Below are positions 16,519-25,084 of a stretch of DNA of 34,737 nucleotides, piece by piece. The notes below the pieces were generated by a model, which made no database searches, had not been told where the DNA came from, and worked only from the letters and a program-made list of their open reading frames with translations. This stretch comes from Thiothrix sp. (GTDB taxonomy: Bacteria; Pseudomonadota; Gammaproteobacteria; Thiotrichales; Thiotrichaceae): the NCBI GenBank assembly GCA_020442915.1, contig JAGRJD010000111.1, positions 1-34,737 on the forward strand. The letters are read 5' to 3'. Numbering within the stretch: position 1 is the first letter of the stretch; the number at the start of each line of letters is the position of its first letter. Made by a program: the position numbers and the translations under genes.

Positions 16519-18360
16519 GTGATTCAGAACCTTCGCAACATCGCCATCATCGCGCATGTTGACCACGGCAAAACCACCCTGGTGGACCGGCTGCTGCAGC
16601 AGTCCGGTACCCTGGATACCCGCGCCGGCATGGATGAGCGCGTCATGGATTCCAATGCACTGGAGAAGGAGCGCGGCATTACCATCCTGGCCAAGAATAC
16701 TGCCATTCGCTGGACCAATCCCAAAGACGGGGTGGAATACCGTATCAATATTGTGGACACTCCCGGACATGCCGACTTCGGTGGCGAGGTGGAGCGGGTA
16801 TTGTCGATGGTGGATTCGGTGCTGCTGCTGGTGGATGCGGCTGATGGTCCCATGCCCCAGACCCGTTTTGTGACCCAGAAGGCTTTTGCCCATGGCCTCA
16901 AGCCGATTGTGGTGATCAACAAGATCGACCGCCCCGGTGCCCGTCCGCACTGGGTCATGGATCAGGTGTTTGAGCTGTTCGACAAACTGGGGGCCTCGGA
17001 TGAGCAGCTGGACTTTCCGGTTATTTATGCCTCGGCGCTCAATGGTTACGCCAGCCAGGATGAAAATGTCACCGCCGGTGACATGAATCCGCTGTTTGAG
17101 GCCATCCTGACGCATGTACCGGCTCCGGATGTCGATCCGGATGCACCGTTCCAGCTTCAGGTCAGCCAGCTGGATTACAACCCCTATCTCGGGGTGATCG
17201 GCATCGGGCGCATCAAGCAGGGACGCGTCAGGGCCAACTCACCCATCAAGGTGGTCGATACCTGTGGCGAGGTCCGCAATGGCCGCATTTTCAAGATACT
17301 GGGTTTTCTGGGACTGGAGCGCATTGAAGTGCCGGAGGCCCAAGCCGGCGATATTATCGCCTTTTCCGGCATGGATGAACTCAATATTTCCGATACGCTC
17401 TGTCACCCCGATCATGTTGCAGCCCTGCCTGCGCTCAAGGTGGACGAGCCGACCGTGACCATGACCTTCTGTGTCAATACGTCGCCGTTTGCCGGACGCG
17501 AAGTCAAAACCAGCACCTCATCCCGCCGCCTGCAGGAGCGTCTGCAGCAGGAGTTGCTGCATAATGTGGCCTTGCGGGTGGAGCCGACTGATGATCCGGA
17601 GAAGTTCCGGGTTTCCGGGCGCGGTGAGTTGCATCTGGGCATCCTGATTGAAAACATGCGCCGGGAAGGTTATGAGCTGGCGGTTTCACGCCCCGAAGTC
17701 ATTGTGCGCGAGCAGGATGGTGAAAAGCAGGAGCCTTACGAGCGCGTGAGCGTGGATGTGGAGGAACAGCACCAGGGCAGTGTCATGGAGGCGCTGGGGT
17801 TGCGGCGTGGGGACCTGCAGGACATGATGCCGGACGGCAAGGGCCGGGTACGGCTGGAGTACATCATTCCGGCCCGTGGGCTGATCGGCTTCCAGACCGA
17901 CTTTCTGACCATGACTTCCGGAACCGGCCTGATTTATCACACCTTTGAACACTATGGTCCTTTCAAGCCGGGCCGTATTGCCCAGCGGATCAATGGTGTG
18001 ATGATTGCCAATGCGACCGGCAAGGCACTGGCTTATGCGCTGTTCAACCTGCAGGAGCGCGGACGCCTGTTCATCGGGCATGGTGAAGATGTCTACGAAG
18101 GGATGGTGATCGGTATCCACAGCCGGGATAACGACCTGATCGTGAACCCGCTCAAGGCCAAACAACTGACCAATATCCGGGCAGCCGGTACGGACGAGAA
18201 CCTGATTCTGACACCGCCGATCCGCATGACGCTGGAGCAGGCGCTGGAGTTTATCGATGATGACGAGCTGGTGGAAGTGACGCCACAGAATATCCGTATC
18301 CGCAAGAAGTTTCTGCTGGAGCATGAGCGCAAGCGGGCTTCCCGTACCGAAGCCGCCTGA
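16519..18360 (+). CDS. typA: Ribosome-associated translational GTPase TypA/BipA
   Basis: TypA/BipA binds the ribosome near the EF-G site and supports 50S assembly and growth under stress or cold. I choose the GTG at 16519 (613 residues): the following [19 protein letters not shown] is the conserved beginning, and the 50 residues upstream in frame do not look like part of the family. The G1 loop AHVDHGKTT, the TypA-specific RERGITI-type switch ([11 protein letters not shown]), [15 protein letters not shown] and [10 protein letters not shown] are all seen. The EF-G-like domains and the BipA-specific C-terminal domain ([36 protein letters not shown]) follow. It is transcribed alone and divergent from purU. 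Confidence 0.95.
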   Translation: MIQNLRNIAIIAHVDHGKTTLVDRLLQQSGTLDTRAGMDERVMDSNALEKERGITILAKNTAIRWTNPKDGVEYRINIVDTPGHADFGGEVERVLSMVDSVLLLVDAADGPMPQTRFVTQKAFAHGLKPIVVINKIDRPGARPHWVMDQVFELFDKLGASDEQLDFPVIYASALNGYASQDENVTAGDMNPLFEAILTHVPAPDVDPDAPFQLQVSQLDYNPYLGVIGIGRIKQGRVRANSPIKVVDTCGEVRNGRIFKILGFLGLERIEVPEAQAGDIIAFSGMDELNISDTLCHPDHVAALPALKVDEPTVTMTFCVNTSPFAGREVKTSTSSRRLQERLQQELLHNVALRVEPTDDPEKFRVSGRGELHLGILIENMRREGYELAVSRPEVIVREQDGEKQEPYERVSVDVEEQHQGSVMEALGLRRGDLQDMMPDGKGRVRLEYIIPARGLIGFQTDFLTMTSGTGLIYHTFEHYGPFKPGRIAQRINGVMIANATGKALAYALFNLQERGRLFIGHGEDVYEGMVIGIHSRDNDLIVNPLKAKQLTNIRAAGTDENLILTPPIRMTLEQALEFIDDDELVEVTPQNIRIRKKFLLEHERKRASRTEAA

Positions 18361-18585
18361 TCTGGCCGGCACCAGGCATTTTCCGGGCCGGTGTTTCATG
18401 GTGAATGCCGGCACCTGCCTGATTGGAGCGGACTGTCGGGCGGGGCTGTCCATGAACTGATTTTTATCTGAATTATTTATTCCGATTATCAGTAAAAATG
18501 ATCAAATGATGCCGGTCTGACTTGTCCGGAAAGGGCCATTGGCAGGAAGATACCCTTAATAGATAAAATTTATTAGGGAGTTTTT

Positions 18586-20382
18586 ATGCCATTCTCTGCC
18601 TTCTCCAGTTTCCCGGGAACCACACGGGGAAGTAACGGTTTTCAGTCTGCAGTCAACCCGCAACGTCCGGTGACAAATGGTGGCGGGCTATCGGGCCTGT
18701 TTGGTAACGGCCCCGGCAATGGTAACGGATTCTCCGGTTTCGGCAGTGGCAGTCATGGCATGGAAAGCATGCTCACCATGCTGATACTGCAGCTGGTGCA
18801 GCAATTACTGCAGCAGATGCTGAACCAGTTCCAGCCGACACCGGCACCAACGCCAGTGCCGACACCGGCACCAGTACCCGCCCCGGCCCCGGATTACCGC
18901 TCCATTGATGGCACCGGCAACAACCTGCTGCACACCGAATGGGGTTCAACCGAAGAGGGGCTGGCCCGGGTAGCCACTCCCGATGATACCCGGCTGACCG
19001 ATACCGCACTCGCCAGTGCCCGTGAGATCAGCAATGCCGTATCGGCCCAGAGCGGCAATACCGTGAATGACAAGGGGCTGAGTGACATGTTCTGGCTCTG
19101 GGGCCAGTTTCTGGATCATGACATCACCCATGTCAACAGCAGTGATGAGGGGGAGCGTGCTGACATCGCCGTACCGACAGGTGATCCCCAGTTTGATCCG
19201 TTCGGTACCGGCACGGTCAGCCTGCAGTTCAATCGCAGTGATGCCACCACAGGGGCCGACGGACAGCGCGTGCAGGCCAACAGCATTACGGCTTTTCTTG
19301 ATGGCTCCAATGTGTATGGCTCGGATGCGGAAACTTCCAGTAACCTGCGGGAGTTCACGGGGGGCAAGCTGAAGATGAGTGAGGCGGGCATGATGCCTGC
19401 CGATACGCAGGGGCAGTATATGGCCGGCGATACGCGTGCCAACGAGAATCCCGGTCTGACCTCCATGCATACGCTCTGGGTTCGGGAACACAATCGCATC
19501 GCGACGGAGCTGGCGGCCCAGCATCCGGACTGGAATGATGAAACCCTGTTCCAGGAGGCACGTACCCGGGTTGTGGCCGAGATGCAGGCGATTACCTACA
19601 ATGAATTCCTGCCCAACCTGCTGGGCGAAAATGCACTGGGTACCTATCAGGGGTATGACCCGGATACCAATCCCGATATCGGTGCCGAGTTTGCTTCGGC
19701 AGCCTACCGTTTCGGCCATTCCATGCTGTCTTCCACTTTTTTACGCCTGGATGAAAGCGGGCAGGTGGTTCCGGAGGGCAACCTGACATTGCAGGATTCC
19801 TTCTTCAGGCCGGACAAGGTGGCGGAAACCGGGGTGGATGCCATTTTCCGGGGCTTTGCCTCACAGACAGCCCAGGCTGCTGATCCCATGGTCATTGATG
19901 ATGTGCGCAACCTGCTGTTCGGTCCCCCCGGTTCCGGCGCAGGACATGATCTGGTGGCACTGAACATCCAGCGCGGGCGCGACCACGCGGTGGGCAGTTA
20001 CAATGATGTCCGCGAACAGCTGGGCCTGCCACGCATCACCAGTTTTGATGATCCGGTCTGGCAAGGGGATTTCGGGCAAAAACTGGCTCAAGTCTATGAT
20101 AGTCCGGATCAGGTGGACCTCTGGGTCGGCGGCATGGCGGAACAGCATGCCGGTGATGCCCTGCTGGGTGAAACCCTGACCACCATCCTGACCGACCAGT
20201 TTCAGGACCTGCGGAGCGGGGACCGTTTCTGGTATGAGAACCGGTTTTCCGGGCAGGCCCTGGAAGACCTGAACAGCCTGCGTCTGTCCGATGTCATCAA
20301 GCGTAATACCGGCGTTGTGAACATTCAGGATAATGTCATGATTGCGTCCAATATTCATCTGCAACAGATTAATCTGGCCTGA
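18586..20382 (+). CDS. Animal-type heme peroxidase, first of a tandem pair
   Basis: The catalytic part (from about residue 104) belongs to the myeloperoxidase/peroxidasin family. Distal residues are in WGQFLDHDITH (Q174, D177, H178). The calcium site TAFLDGS has T235, F237, D239 and S241. R284 and E287 in RANENPGLTSMHT match the mammalian distal Arg and heme-ester Glu. The proximal His is H378 in YRFGHSM, and N460 of LNIQRGRDH matches the His-partner Asn. The methionine that gives myeloperoxidase its sulfonium link is Asn here. The protein has no cysteine and no classical signal peptide. Its N-terminus is Gly/Asn-rich (residues 30-58), then a Leu/Gln amphipathic helix (59-82), then a Pro/Ala linker. 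Export route and substrate are unknown. AGGGAG upstream sets the start; the 225 bases before it hold no gene. Confidence 0.88.
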   Translation: MPFSAFSSFPGTTRGSNGFQSAVNPQRPVTNGGGLSGLFGNGPGNGNGFSGFGSGSHGMESMLTMLILQLVQQLLQQMLNQFQPTPAPTPVPTPAPVPAPAPDYRSIDGTGNNLLHTEWGSTEEGLARVATPDDTRLTDTALASAREISNAVSAQSGNTVNDKGLSDMFWLWGQFLDHDITHVNSSDEGERADIAVPTGDPQFDPFGTGTVSLQFNRSDATTGADGQRVQANSITAFLDGSNVYGSDAETSSNLREFTGGKLKMSEAGMMPADTQGQYMAGDTRANENPGLTSMHTLWVREHNRIATELAAQHPDWNDETLFQEARTRVVAEMQAITYNEFLPNLLGENALGTYQGYDPDTNPDIGAEFASAAYRFGHSMLSSTFLRLDESGQVVPEGNLTLQDSFFRPDKVAETGVDAIFRGFASQTAQAADPMVIDDVRNLLFGPPGSGAGHDLVALNIQRGRDHAVGSYNDVREQLGLPRITSFDDPVWQGDFGQKLAQVYDSPDQVDLWVGGMAEQHAGDALLGETLTTILTDQFQDLRSGDRFWYENRFSGQALEDLNSLRLSDVIKRNTGVVNIQDNVMIASNIHLQQINLA

Positions 20383-20407
20383 GCCGACCGGTTCAGGTAA
20401 CGCCTGA

Positions 20408-20437
20408 AGGGCCGCCCACTCTGCCGGGGGTGGCCCT
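20408..20437 (+). terminator. Stem-loop after the first peroxidase gene
   Basis: AGGGCCGCCC at 20408-20417 pairs with GGGTGGCCCT at 20428-20437, ten pairs including one G-U, with a ten-base loop followed by TTCCATTTG. It lies 25 bases after the stop codon. It may separate transcription of the two peroxidase genes or act as a partial terminator. Confidence 0.6.
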
Positions 20438-20479
20438 TTCCATTTGTCCGGCAAATTCCGGCGTCGGGATTTGGCCGGA

Positions 20480-20508
20480 TTGCAGTAATCCGGAGGAGAT
20501 TCTAGTTT
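20480..20508 (+). promoter_or_regulatory. Candidate promoter of the second peroxidase gene
   Basis: TTGCAG at 20480-20485 and TAGTTT at 20503-20508 are separated by 17 bases. They lie between the stem-loop after the first peroxidase and the start of the second. Together with that stem-loop this suggests the second gene can be transcribed separately. The -10 match is mediocre. Confidence 0.35.
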
Positions 20509-20544
20509 GGATTGGTTAAATAACTTTGTAAGCAGGGATGTTAT

Positions 20545-22380
20545 ATGAGTATCGATTTTTCCGGTTCAGGTATGAATGGCAGGTCTGTGTCCCAGGGACA
20601 GGGCGTTTACGGGAAGCACAGATACGGTGGTGGTTCGTGGAATCCGGGTGGTGGTTTTGGTGGTGGTGGTCTGAACGCTTCGCTGGGTGTTTTGCTGCAG
20701 CAGCTGGTCAGGCTGTTGCTGCAGCATTTTGGCAACCCGCCGGTGACGGAGCCCCAGACCGAATACCGCAGCATTGATGGAAGCGGCAATAACCGGCGTA
20801 ATCCGGAGCTGGGTTCCACGGGGCAGGCCCTGGACAAGTCCCTGGGGAGCGATACTGCCCGCGAGCCGGGGGGGATGACCGAGGTCCGCCTGCCCAGTGC
20901 CCGTGAGGTCAGCAATGCGATTTCGGCCCAGAGCGGTGATACCCGGAACAGCAAGGGGCTGAGTGACCTGTTCTGGATCTGGGGCCAGTTTCTGGATCAT
21001 GACCTGACGCTGGTGCATGCATCGGGCCAGGAGCAGGCGAATGTTGCCGTGCCGGAAGGTGACCCCTGGTTTGACCCGGCAGGTACCGGTACGGCCAGTC
21101 TCGCCTTCACCCGCAGTGATGCCACCATCGGTGCCGATGGCCAGCGTCAGCAGCACAACAGCATCACCGCTTTTCTTGATGGCTCCAATGTCTATGGCTC
21201 CGATGTGGAAACGGCTGCCTCCCTGCGGGACTTTGCCGGTGGCCGCCTGAAGGAAAGCAACGGGAACATGCTGCCAGTGGATGCGACCGGTGCGTATCTG
21301 GCGGGTGATGAGCGGGCCAATGAAAATCCGGGCCTGACGTCCATGCATACCCTGTGGGTGCGGGAGCATAACCGTATTGCGGATGAACTGGCAGCGCAGC
21401 ATCCGGACTGGGGGGATGAAACCCTGTATCAGGAAGCACGGCGCAAGGTGGTAGCCGAGATGCAGGCCATCACCTACAATGAGTTCCTGCCCAACCTGCT
21501 GGGTGACAATGCCCTGCCGCAATACCAAGGCTATAACCCGTCCACTGATCCCGATATCAGCAACGAGTTTGCCTCGGCAGCCTACCGCTTCGGGCATACC
21601 ATGCTGTCACCCCAGTTAATGCGCCTGGATGAGAATGGGCAGGTGATTCCGGAAGGCAACCTGTCCCTGCGTGAGGCGTTCTTCAATCCTGCCAGAGTGG
21701 CCGAAGCCGGCATTGACCCGATCCTGCGGGGCGCGGCTTCCCAGACAGCCCAGGCTGCCGATCCCATGGTCATTGATGATGTGAGGAATTTCCTGATCAG
21801 TGCTCCGGGTTTTGGCGGGCTGGATCTGGTTTCCCTGAATATCCAGCGGGGCCGTGACCATGGTGTGGCCGGGTATAATGATGTGCGTGAGCAGTTGGGC
21901 CTGCCGCGTATCACCAGCTTTGAGGATCCGGTCTGGCAGGGGGATTTCGGCCAGAAACTGTCACAAGTGTATGCCAGCCCCGACGATGTTGATCTGTGGG
22001 TGGGAGGGCTGGCCGAGCAGGCTGCCGGTGATGCCCTGCTGGGGCCGACCATGAGTCATATCCTTGAGAACCAGTTTGTCAGTCTGCGCGATGGTGACCG
22101 CTTCTGGTACCAGAACCAGTTTTCCGGCAACGAACTGAACCAGCTGCAGAACCTGCGCCTGTCCGACATCATTGAACGCAATACCGATATCCAGAACATC
22201 CAGGACAATGTCATGGTTGCCTCCAACGTTCATCTGCAGAATACCGGTACTGCGACGACGAACATGCGCAGCATGGCTGCTCCGGCGGCTGCACTGCAGT
22301 CAGCCCCGCCGGCCCGGCCACTGGATCCGGCGCAGATCCGGCAGCTGCAGGATGCCGCCGCTCAAGGGCTTCTGGGGTAG
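20545..22380 (+). CDS. Animal-type heme peroxidase, second of a tandem pair
   Basis: This is a close paralogue of the preceding gene from residue ~74 onward. It keeps D151 and H152 in WGQFLDHDLT, the calcium residues T208, F210, D212 and S214, R257/E260, the proximal H351 in YRFGHTM, and N432 in LNIQRGRDH. The N-terminus differs: a Gly/Ser-rich stretch (residues 6-44, including GGGFGGGG), then the Leu/Gln helix LLQQLVRLLLQHF (about 50-62), with no Pro/Ala linker. About 35 extra C-terminal residues rich in Ala/Gln/Pro are present. It has no cysteine and no signal peptide. The divergence at both ends and conservation of the core suggest duplication followed by specialisation of targeting. The start has an AGGGA site; an out-of-frame ATG at 20538 is ignored. 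Confidence 0.88.
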   Translation: MSIDFSGSGMNGRSVSQGQGVYGKHRYGGGSWNPGGGFGGGGLNASLGVLLQQLVRLLLQHFGNPPVTEPQTEYRSIDGSGNNRRNPELGSTGQALDKSLGSDTAREPGGMTEVRLPSAREVSNAISAQSGDTRNSKGLSDLFWIWGQFLDHDLTLVHASGQEQANVAVPEGDPWFDPAGTGTASLAFTRSDATIGADGQRQQHNSITAFLDGSNVYGSDVETAASLRDFAGGRLKESNGNMLPVDATGAYLAGDERANENPGLTSMHTLWVREHNRIADELAAQHPDWGDETLYQEARRKVVAEMQAITYNEFLPNLLGDNALPQYQGYNPSTDPDISNEFASAAYRFGHTMLSPQLMRLDENGQVIPEGNLSLREAFFNPARVAEAGIDPILRGAASQTAQAADPMVIDDVRNFLISAPGFGGLDLVSLNIQRGRDHGVAGYNDVREQLGLPRITSFEDPVWQGDFGQKLSQVYASPDDVDLWVGGLAEQAAGDALLGPTMSHILENQFVSLRDGDRFWYQNQFSGNELNQLQNLRLSDIIERNTDIQNIQDNVMVASNVHLQNTGTATTNMRSMAAPAAALQSAPPARPLDPAQIRQLQDAAAQGLLG

Positions 22381-22394
22381 GCGGTTATGGGCAA

Positions 22395-22423
22395 ACGGGC
22401 CGGTCCGGATGGGTCCGGCCCGT
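22395..22423. terminator. Bidirectional stem-loop between peroxidase 2 and the IalB-like gene
   Basis: ACGGGCCGG at 22395-22403 and CCGGCCCGT at 22415-22423 form a perfect nine-pair stem with an eleven-base loop, in the 54-base gap between convergent genes. The position and GC-rich stem fit a shared terminator, although the U-tracts are weak. Confidence 0.65.
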
Positions 22424-22434
22424 AGCAGGTGCTT

Positions 22435-22950
22435 TCAGGATGCCGAGCGTTGCAGGGCATTCAGTCCGGCACTGATGCCCATCAGCGATAATGGCAGCTG
22501 GACCTGCCGGCTATCTGCCTGTCCCTGGTAACTGACGGTGGCCCTGCGTCCTTTTCTGAACTGGGCCAGTATTTTCTGGTCCAGTGCAAAGCCCGCCGTG
22601 CAGCGGGTTTCATTGCACTGTCCCTGAAACCGGATCGGGGCCTGATTGTCGACCTGCAGTGTGATGCCGTTCTGGATGGCAATATCTTTGGGCAGCTCAA
22701 AAAAAATGGTCGGCATGGGCTTGCCGGGCGCATAGCCGATGACCGTGATCATCAGGGGCTGGTCATTGTGGCTGAGCACCTGCTCCAGATAGCAGATATT
22801 GCGGTTGTATGCCCCGGCCTCACAGTTGCCTCCCCAGTCCTGGAAACGCTGGCCCTGCAAGGATGCCATGGCGGGCGGGCTGAGTGCCGTGATTCCACAG
22901 GCCAGCAGCAGCGGGATGTACGGTAAAAAGCGAATGTTGGCAAGTACCAT
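22435..22950 (-). CDS. Invasion-associated locus B (IalB)-family exported protein
   Basis: The 171-residue protein has an N-terminal hydrophobic signal sequence (about residues 6-29, ending near AMA). The mature part has the IalB pattern: FQDWGGNCE with a Cys, a second Cys about ten residues later (NICYLEQVL), then FFELPKDIAIQNGITLQVD, the Cys pair QGQCNETRC, and PLSLMGISAGLNAL near the end. IalB proteins are periplasmic; the name comes from Bartonella, but most members occur in free-living bacteria and their role is unclear. The four mature cysteines probably form two disulfides. The gene is convergent with the peroxidase pair and followed upstream by a diguanylate cyclase on the same strand. 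Any functional link to the peroxidases is only positional. Confidence 0.75.
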   Translation of the reverse strand: MVLANIRFLPYIPLLLACGITALSPPAMASLQGQRFQDWGGNCEAGAYNRNICYLEQVLSHNDQPLMITVIGYAPGKPMPTIFFELPKDIAIQNGITLQVDNQAPIRFQGQCNETRCTAGFALDQKILAQFRKGRRATVSYQGQADSRQVQLPLSLMGISAGLNALQRSAS

Positions 22951-23051
22951 GTTTTGACTCCATGTTTGTTTCTGGGCCTGCTGTCCATCCCGTCGGGATC
23001 AGTGGTTGCAGCTGGCCTGTCTGCCCGGATCAGCCGGATCAGGAAGGGTCA

Positions 23052-24734
23052 TCAAGCTGAAATTGCAGGTAGAAAGGCAATGCGTCCAGGGAGGTTCTTG
23101 GCCTGATAGCATGCCTTGTCTGCCATTTCCATCACCCGCTTCTGGTTGTTGCGGCCACCGTGCAACGGGCTCAGGCCGATACCGGCGGAAATGGAAAAAG
23201 TCCGGTCATTGCAGGAAAAGCGGATGGCTTCAATAGCCTCAATGAGCCGGGTTGCCATTTTTTTGCTGTAGGCAGCATCACCCTGAAAAATGATGGCAAA
23301 TTCATCACCACCGAGTCGGGCCAGAAAATCCCGACCTCCCAGACAATCGTGCATTGTTTCTGCCACCCTTTGCAGCAGGCTGTCACCAGCCAGATGCCCG
23401 CAGGCATCATTGACCTGTTTGAACTTGTTCAGGTCCATGATAGCAAGGCAATATTGGCCGGAATCTGAACCGGTCATGCATTCCACCAGATACTCTTCAA
23501 GAGCCAGCCGGTTGTAAAGGCCGGTCAGGTGATCGTGGGTGGCGTTATGGGCGATCCGTTTGAGTTTTTCCGCCTTGCTTTCATCCCGGATGATCAGGAT
23601 GGTGACGGCGGGAGCCGTACGGGCCTTGTCCGGATTTTCCGGCAGCAGACTGGTGGTGATGGCGGTCAGGATAATGGGTACCGGTTCGCCCCTGTTGGCC
23701 CGCAGACGCAGAAAGCCGGCCAGGGTGTAATGGGCCTGACGCTCGGGCACATCCGGACCGATGATGCTGTGCAGGCTGATGGCTGGTGAATCCGGGCTGC
23801 GGGTCAGGTGGAAGCTGACCAGTTCCTGCAGACTGGCCGGCGGATCGGGGCGGTGTTTCAGTCCCAGCAGGGCAAGACCGCTGCTGTTGATCTGGCGGAT
23901 ATGGCTGTTGTGGCAGACCATCAGTACGGCATCCGTCAGGGTATCAAACAGGGTGGACAGTTCTTCCGAGTAATTCCTGAGCTCCTGCTCTGCGGCCAGC
24001 CGGCGCTCGTTTTCCTGCTGCAGGCGGTTGAAACTCTGATTCAGTTTCCGTTGCATCTGGTTGATGGCATCGGTGATGTCCTGCAGCTCGTCCTGCTTGT
24101 AGGGGCGTGACAGGCAGAGGTTGCGGCTGTTCCGTCCCATGACGATGCGGTACCTGATAAAGTCGATGATTTCGTACAGGTGGCGGGTTACGATGCGGTG
24201 AAATACCAACAGCAGAAAGGAGGAAACCAGCAGGGTCTTGAAGGCCTGGGTCAACAGGATGACAGTCAGGCGATCCTGCAGGCGCTGGAAGACAATGGCC
24301 ATGTCCGCCTCAAGCTGCAGGTGGCCGATCAGCACCGTTTTGTTGCGGGTATTGGTGTGCTCAAGGCGGTAGGTTTTGAGCAGGACATGCTGTGAGGCTG
24401 TAGCCGGCGCACCGCTTTCCGTCATGATCTGGCCACGCTCGTCCAGAATGGCACCGTAGCTGATGAAGTTATTGCTGACCACGCCGTCCAGCAGCAGTTT
24501 CTGGAGCTGAAAATCCATGCTCCAGGTGGTTTCCAGCACCGGGTTGAGGCTGGCGGTACGCACTTCTTCCATGCTGTTTTCAATGGCCTGGATTTCCTTG
24601 CGGTATTCGACCAGCAGCTGGGTGACTGTCAGCAGGCCGGTGAGAAAAAAGCCGAATAACAGCATGGCAGCAAGCAGGCGGAACCCCAGTTTGCGGCGAT
24701 CCGGGGGGGGGGACTGGATACGGGGACGGGACAT
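23052..24734 (-). CDS. Membrane-bound diguanylate cyclase (GGDEF domain) with periplasmic sensor
   Basis: The 560-residue protein starts with a membrane helix (about 18-42), a periplasmic sensor region (43-155), and a second helix (157-178). A HAMP-like segment, a coiled coil (about 225-260) and a PAS-like region (260-345) follow. The C-terminal GGDEF domain starts with DHLTGLYNR and contains MDLNKFKQVND with metal and substrate residues, and an intact GGDEF at 475-479. It should make cyclic di-GMP from two GTP. The RxxD product-inhibition site is missing: the positions before the motif read GGRD, with Gly at the Arg place. A minus-strand promoter candidate is TTCAAC (24835-24840) with GATAAT (24813-24818), 16 bases apart. 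The signal sensed is unknown. Confidence 0.9.
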   Translation of the reverse strand: MSRPRIQSPPPDRRKLGFRLLAAMLLFGFFLTGLLTVTQLLVEYRKEIQAIENSMEEVRTASLNPVLETTWSMDFQLQKLLLDGVVSNNFISYGAILDERGQIMTESGAPATASQHVLLKTYRLEHTNTRNKTVLIGHLQLEADMAIVFQRLQDRLTVILLTQAFKTLLVSSFLLLVFHRIVTRHLYEIIDFIRYRIVMGRNSRNLCLSRPYKQDELQDITDAINQMQRKLNQSFNRLQQENERRLAAEQELRNYSEELSTLFDTLTDAVLMVCHNSHIRQINSSGLALLGLKHRPDPPASLQELVSFHLTRSPDSPAISLHSIIGPDVPERQAHYTLAGFLRLRANRGEPVPIILTAITTSLLPENPDKARTAPAVTILIIRDESKAEKLKRIAHNATHDHLTGLYNRLALEEYLVECMTGSDSGQYCLAIMDLNKFKQVNDACGHLAGDSLLQRVAETMHDCLGGRDFLARLGGDEFAIIFQGDAAYSKKMATRLIEAIEAIRFSCNDRTFSISAGIGLSPLHGGRNNQKRVMEMADKACYQAKNLPGRIAFLPAISA

Positions 24735-25084
24735 GGCGTCAGGGAAAACAGGGGGGCCTAGGCCGGTAAACGCTGAGGCTGTATGGCATCACCATCACCT
24801 TGTTCGGCTGGGATTATCAGGTAAGGCTCGCTGGGTTGAAAAGTCAATCAAGGTGTTGACTGAGGGTGTCTGGCTTCATCATCGGGGGCTTCTTTCCCGG
24901 CATTTGTCTTATTATTCGCCATTTTTTTACTGTTTATTACAGGAATTATCGGCTGTAGCCGGGCTGCATGAGAAGTAAGCCCGCCGTTTAACGGGTTATA
25001 TGTTACCGGTCAGCCGGCGTCCGACAGATCGGGTATGTCTCTGTTCAACCCCGGACCCATGGGTTCAGGTTGGGCCCGGTATTC
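24735..25084. other. Intergenic region between the diguanylate cyclase and the deacetylase
   Basis: This 350-base stretch separates two minus-strand genes. Its left part holds the likely promoter of the diguanylate cyclase (24813-24840). Its middle part is AT-richer (around 24905-24950), with runs of T, and includes a short palindrome CCGTTTAACGG near 24985. Its right part holds the stem-loop after the deacetylase gene. I see no convincing reading frame or known RNA family. Confidence 0.5.
25051..25079 (-). terminator. Stem-loop downstream of the deacetylase gene
   Basis: On the minus strand CCGGGCCCA pairs with TGGGTCCGG, nine pairs including one G-U, with an eleven-base loop. It starts six bases after the deacetylase stop. 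The mismatch seen on the plus strand becomes a G-U pair on the minus strand, which fits a minus-strand terminator. No strong U-run follows. Confidence 0.55.

Noticed and set aside
18586-18900. Type III-secreted harpin or translocator identity for the peroxidase N-terminus
   Set aside because: The composition is similar, but no type III genes or chaperone are in the window and the conserved part is a peroxidase. I keep only the resemblance as an observation.
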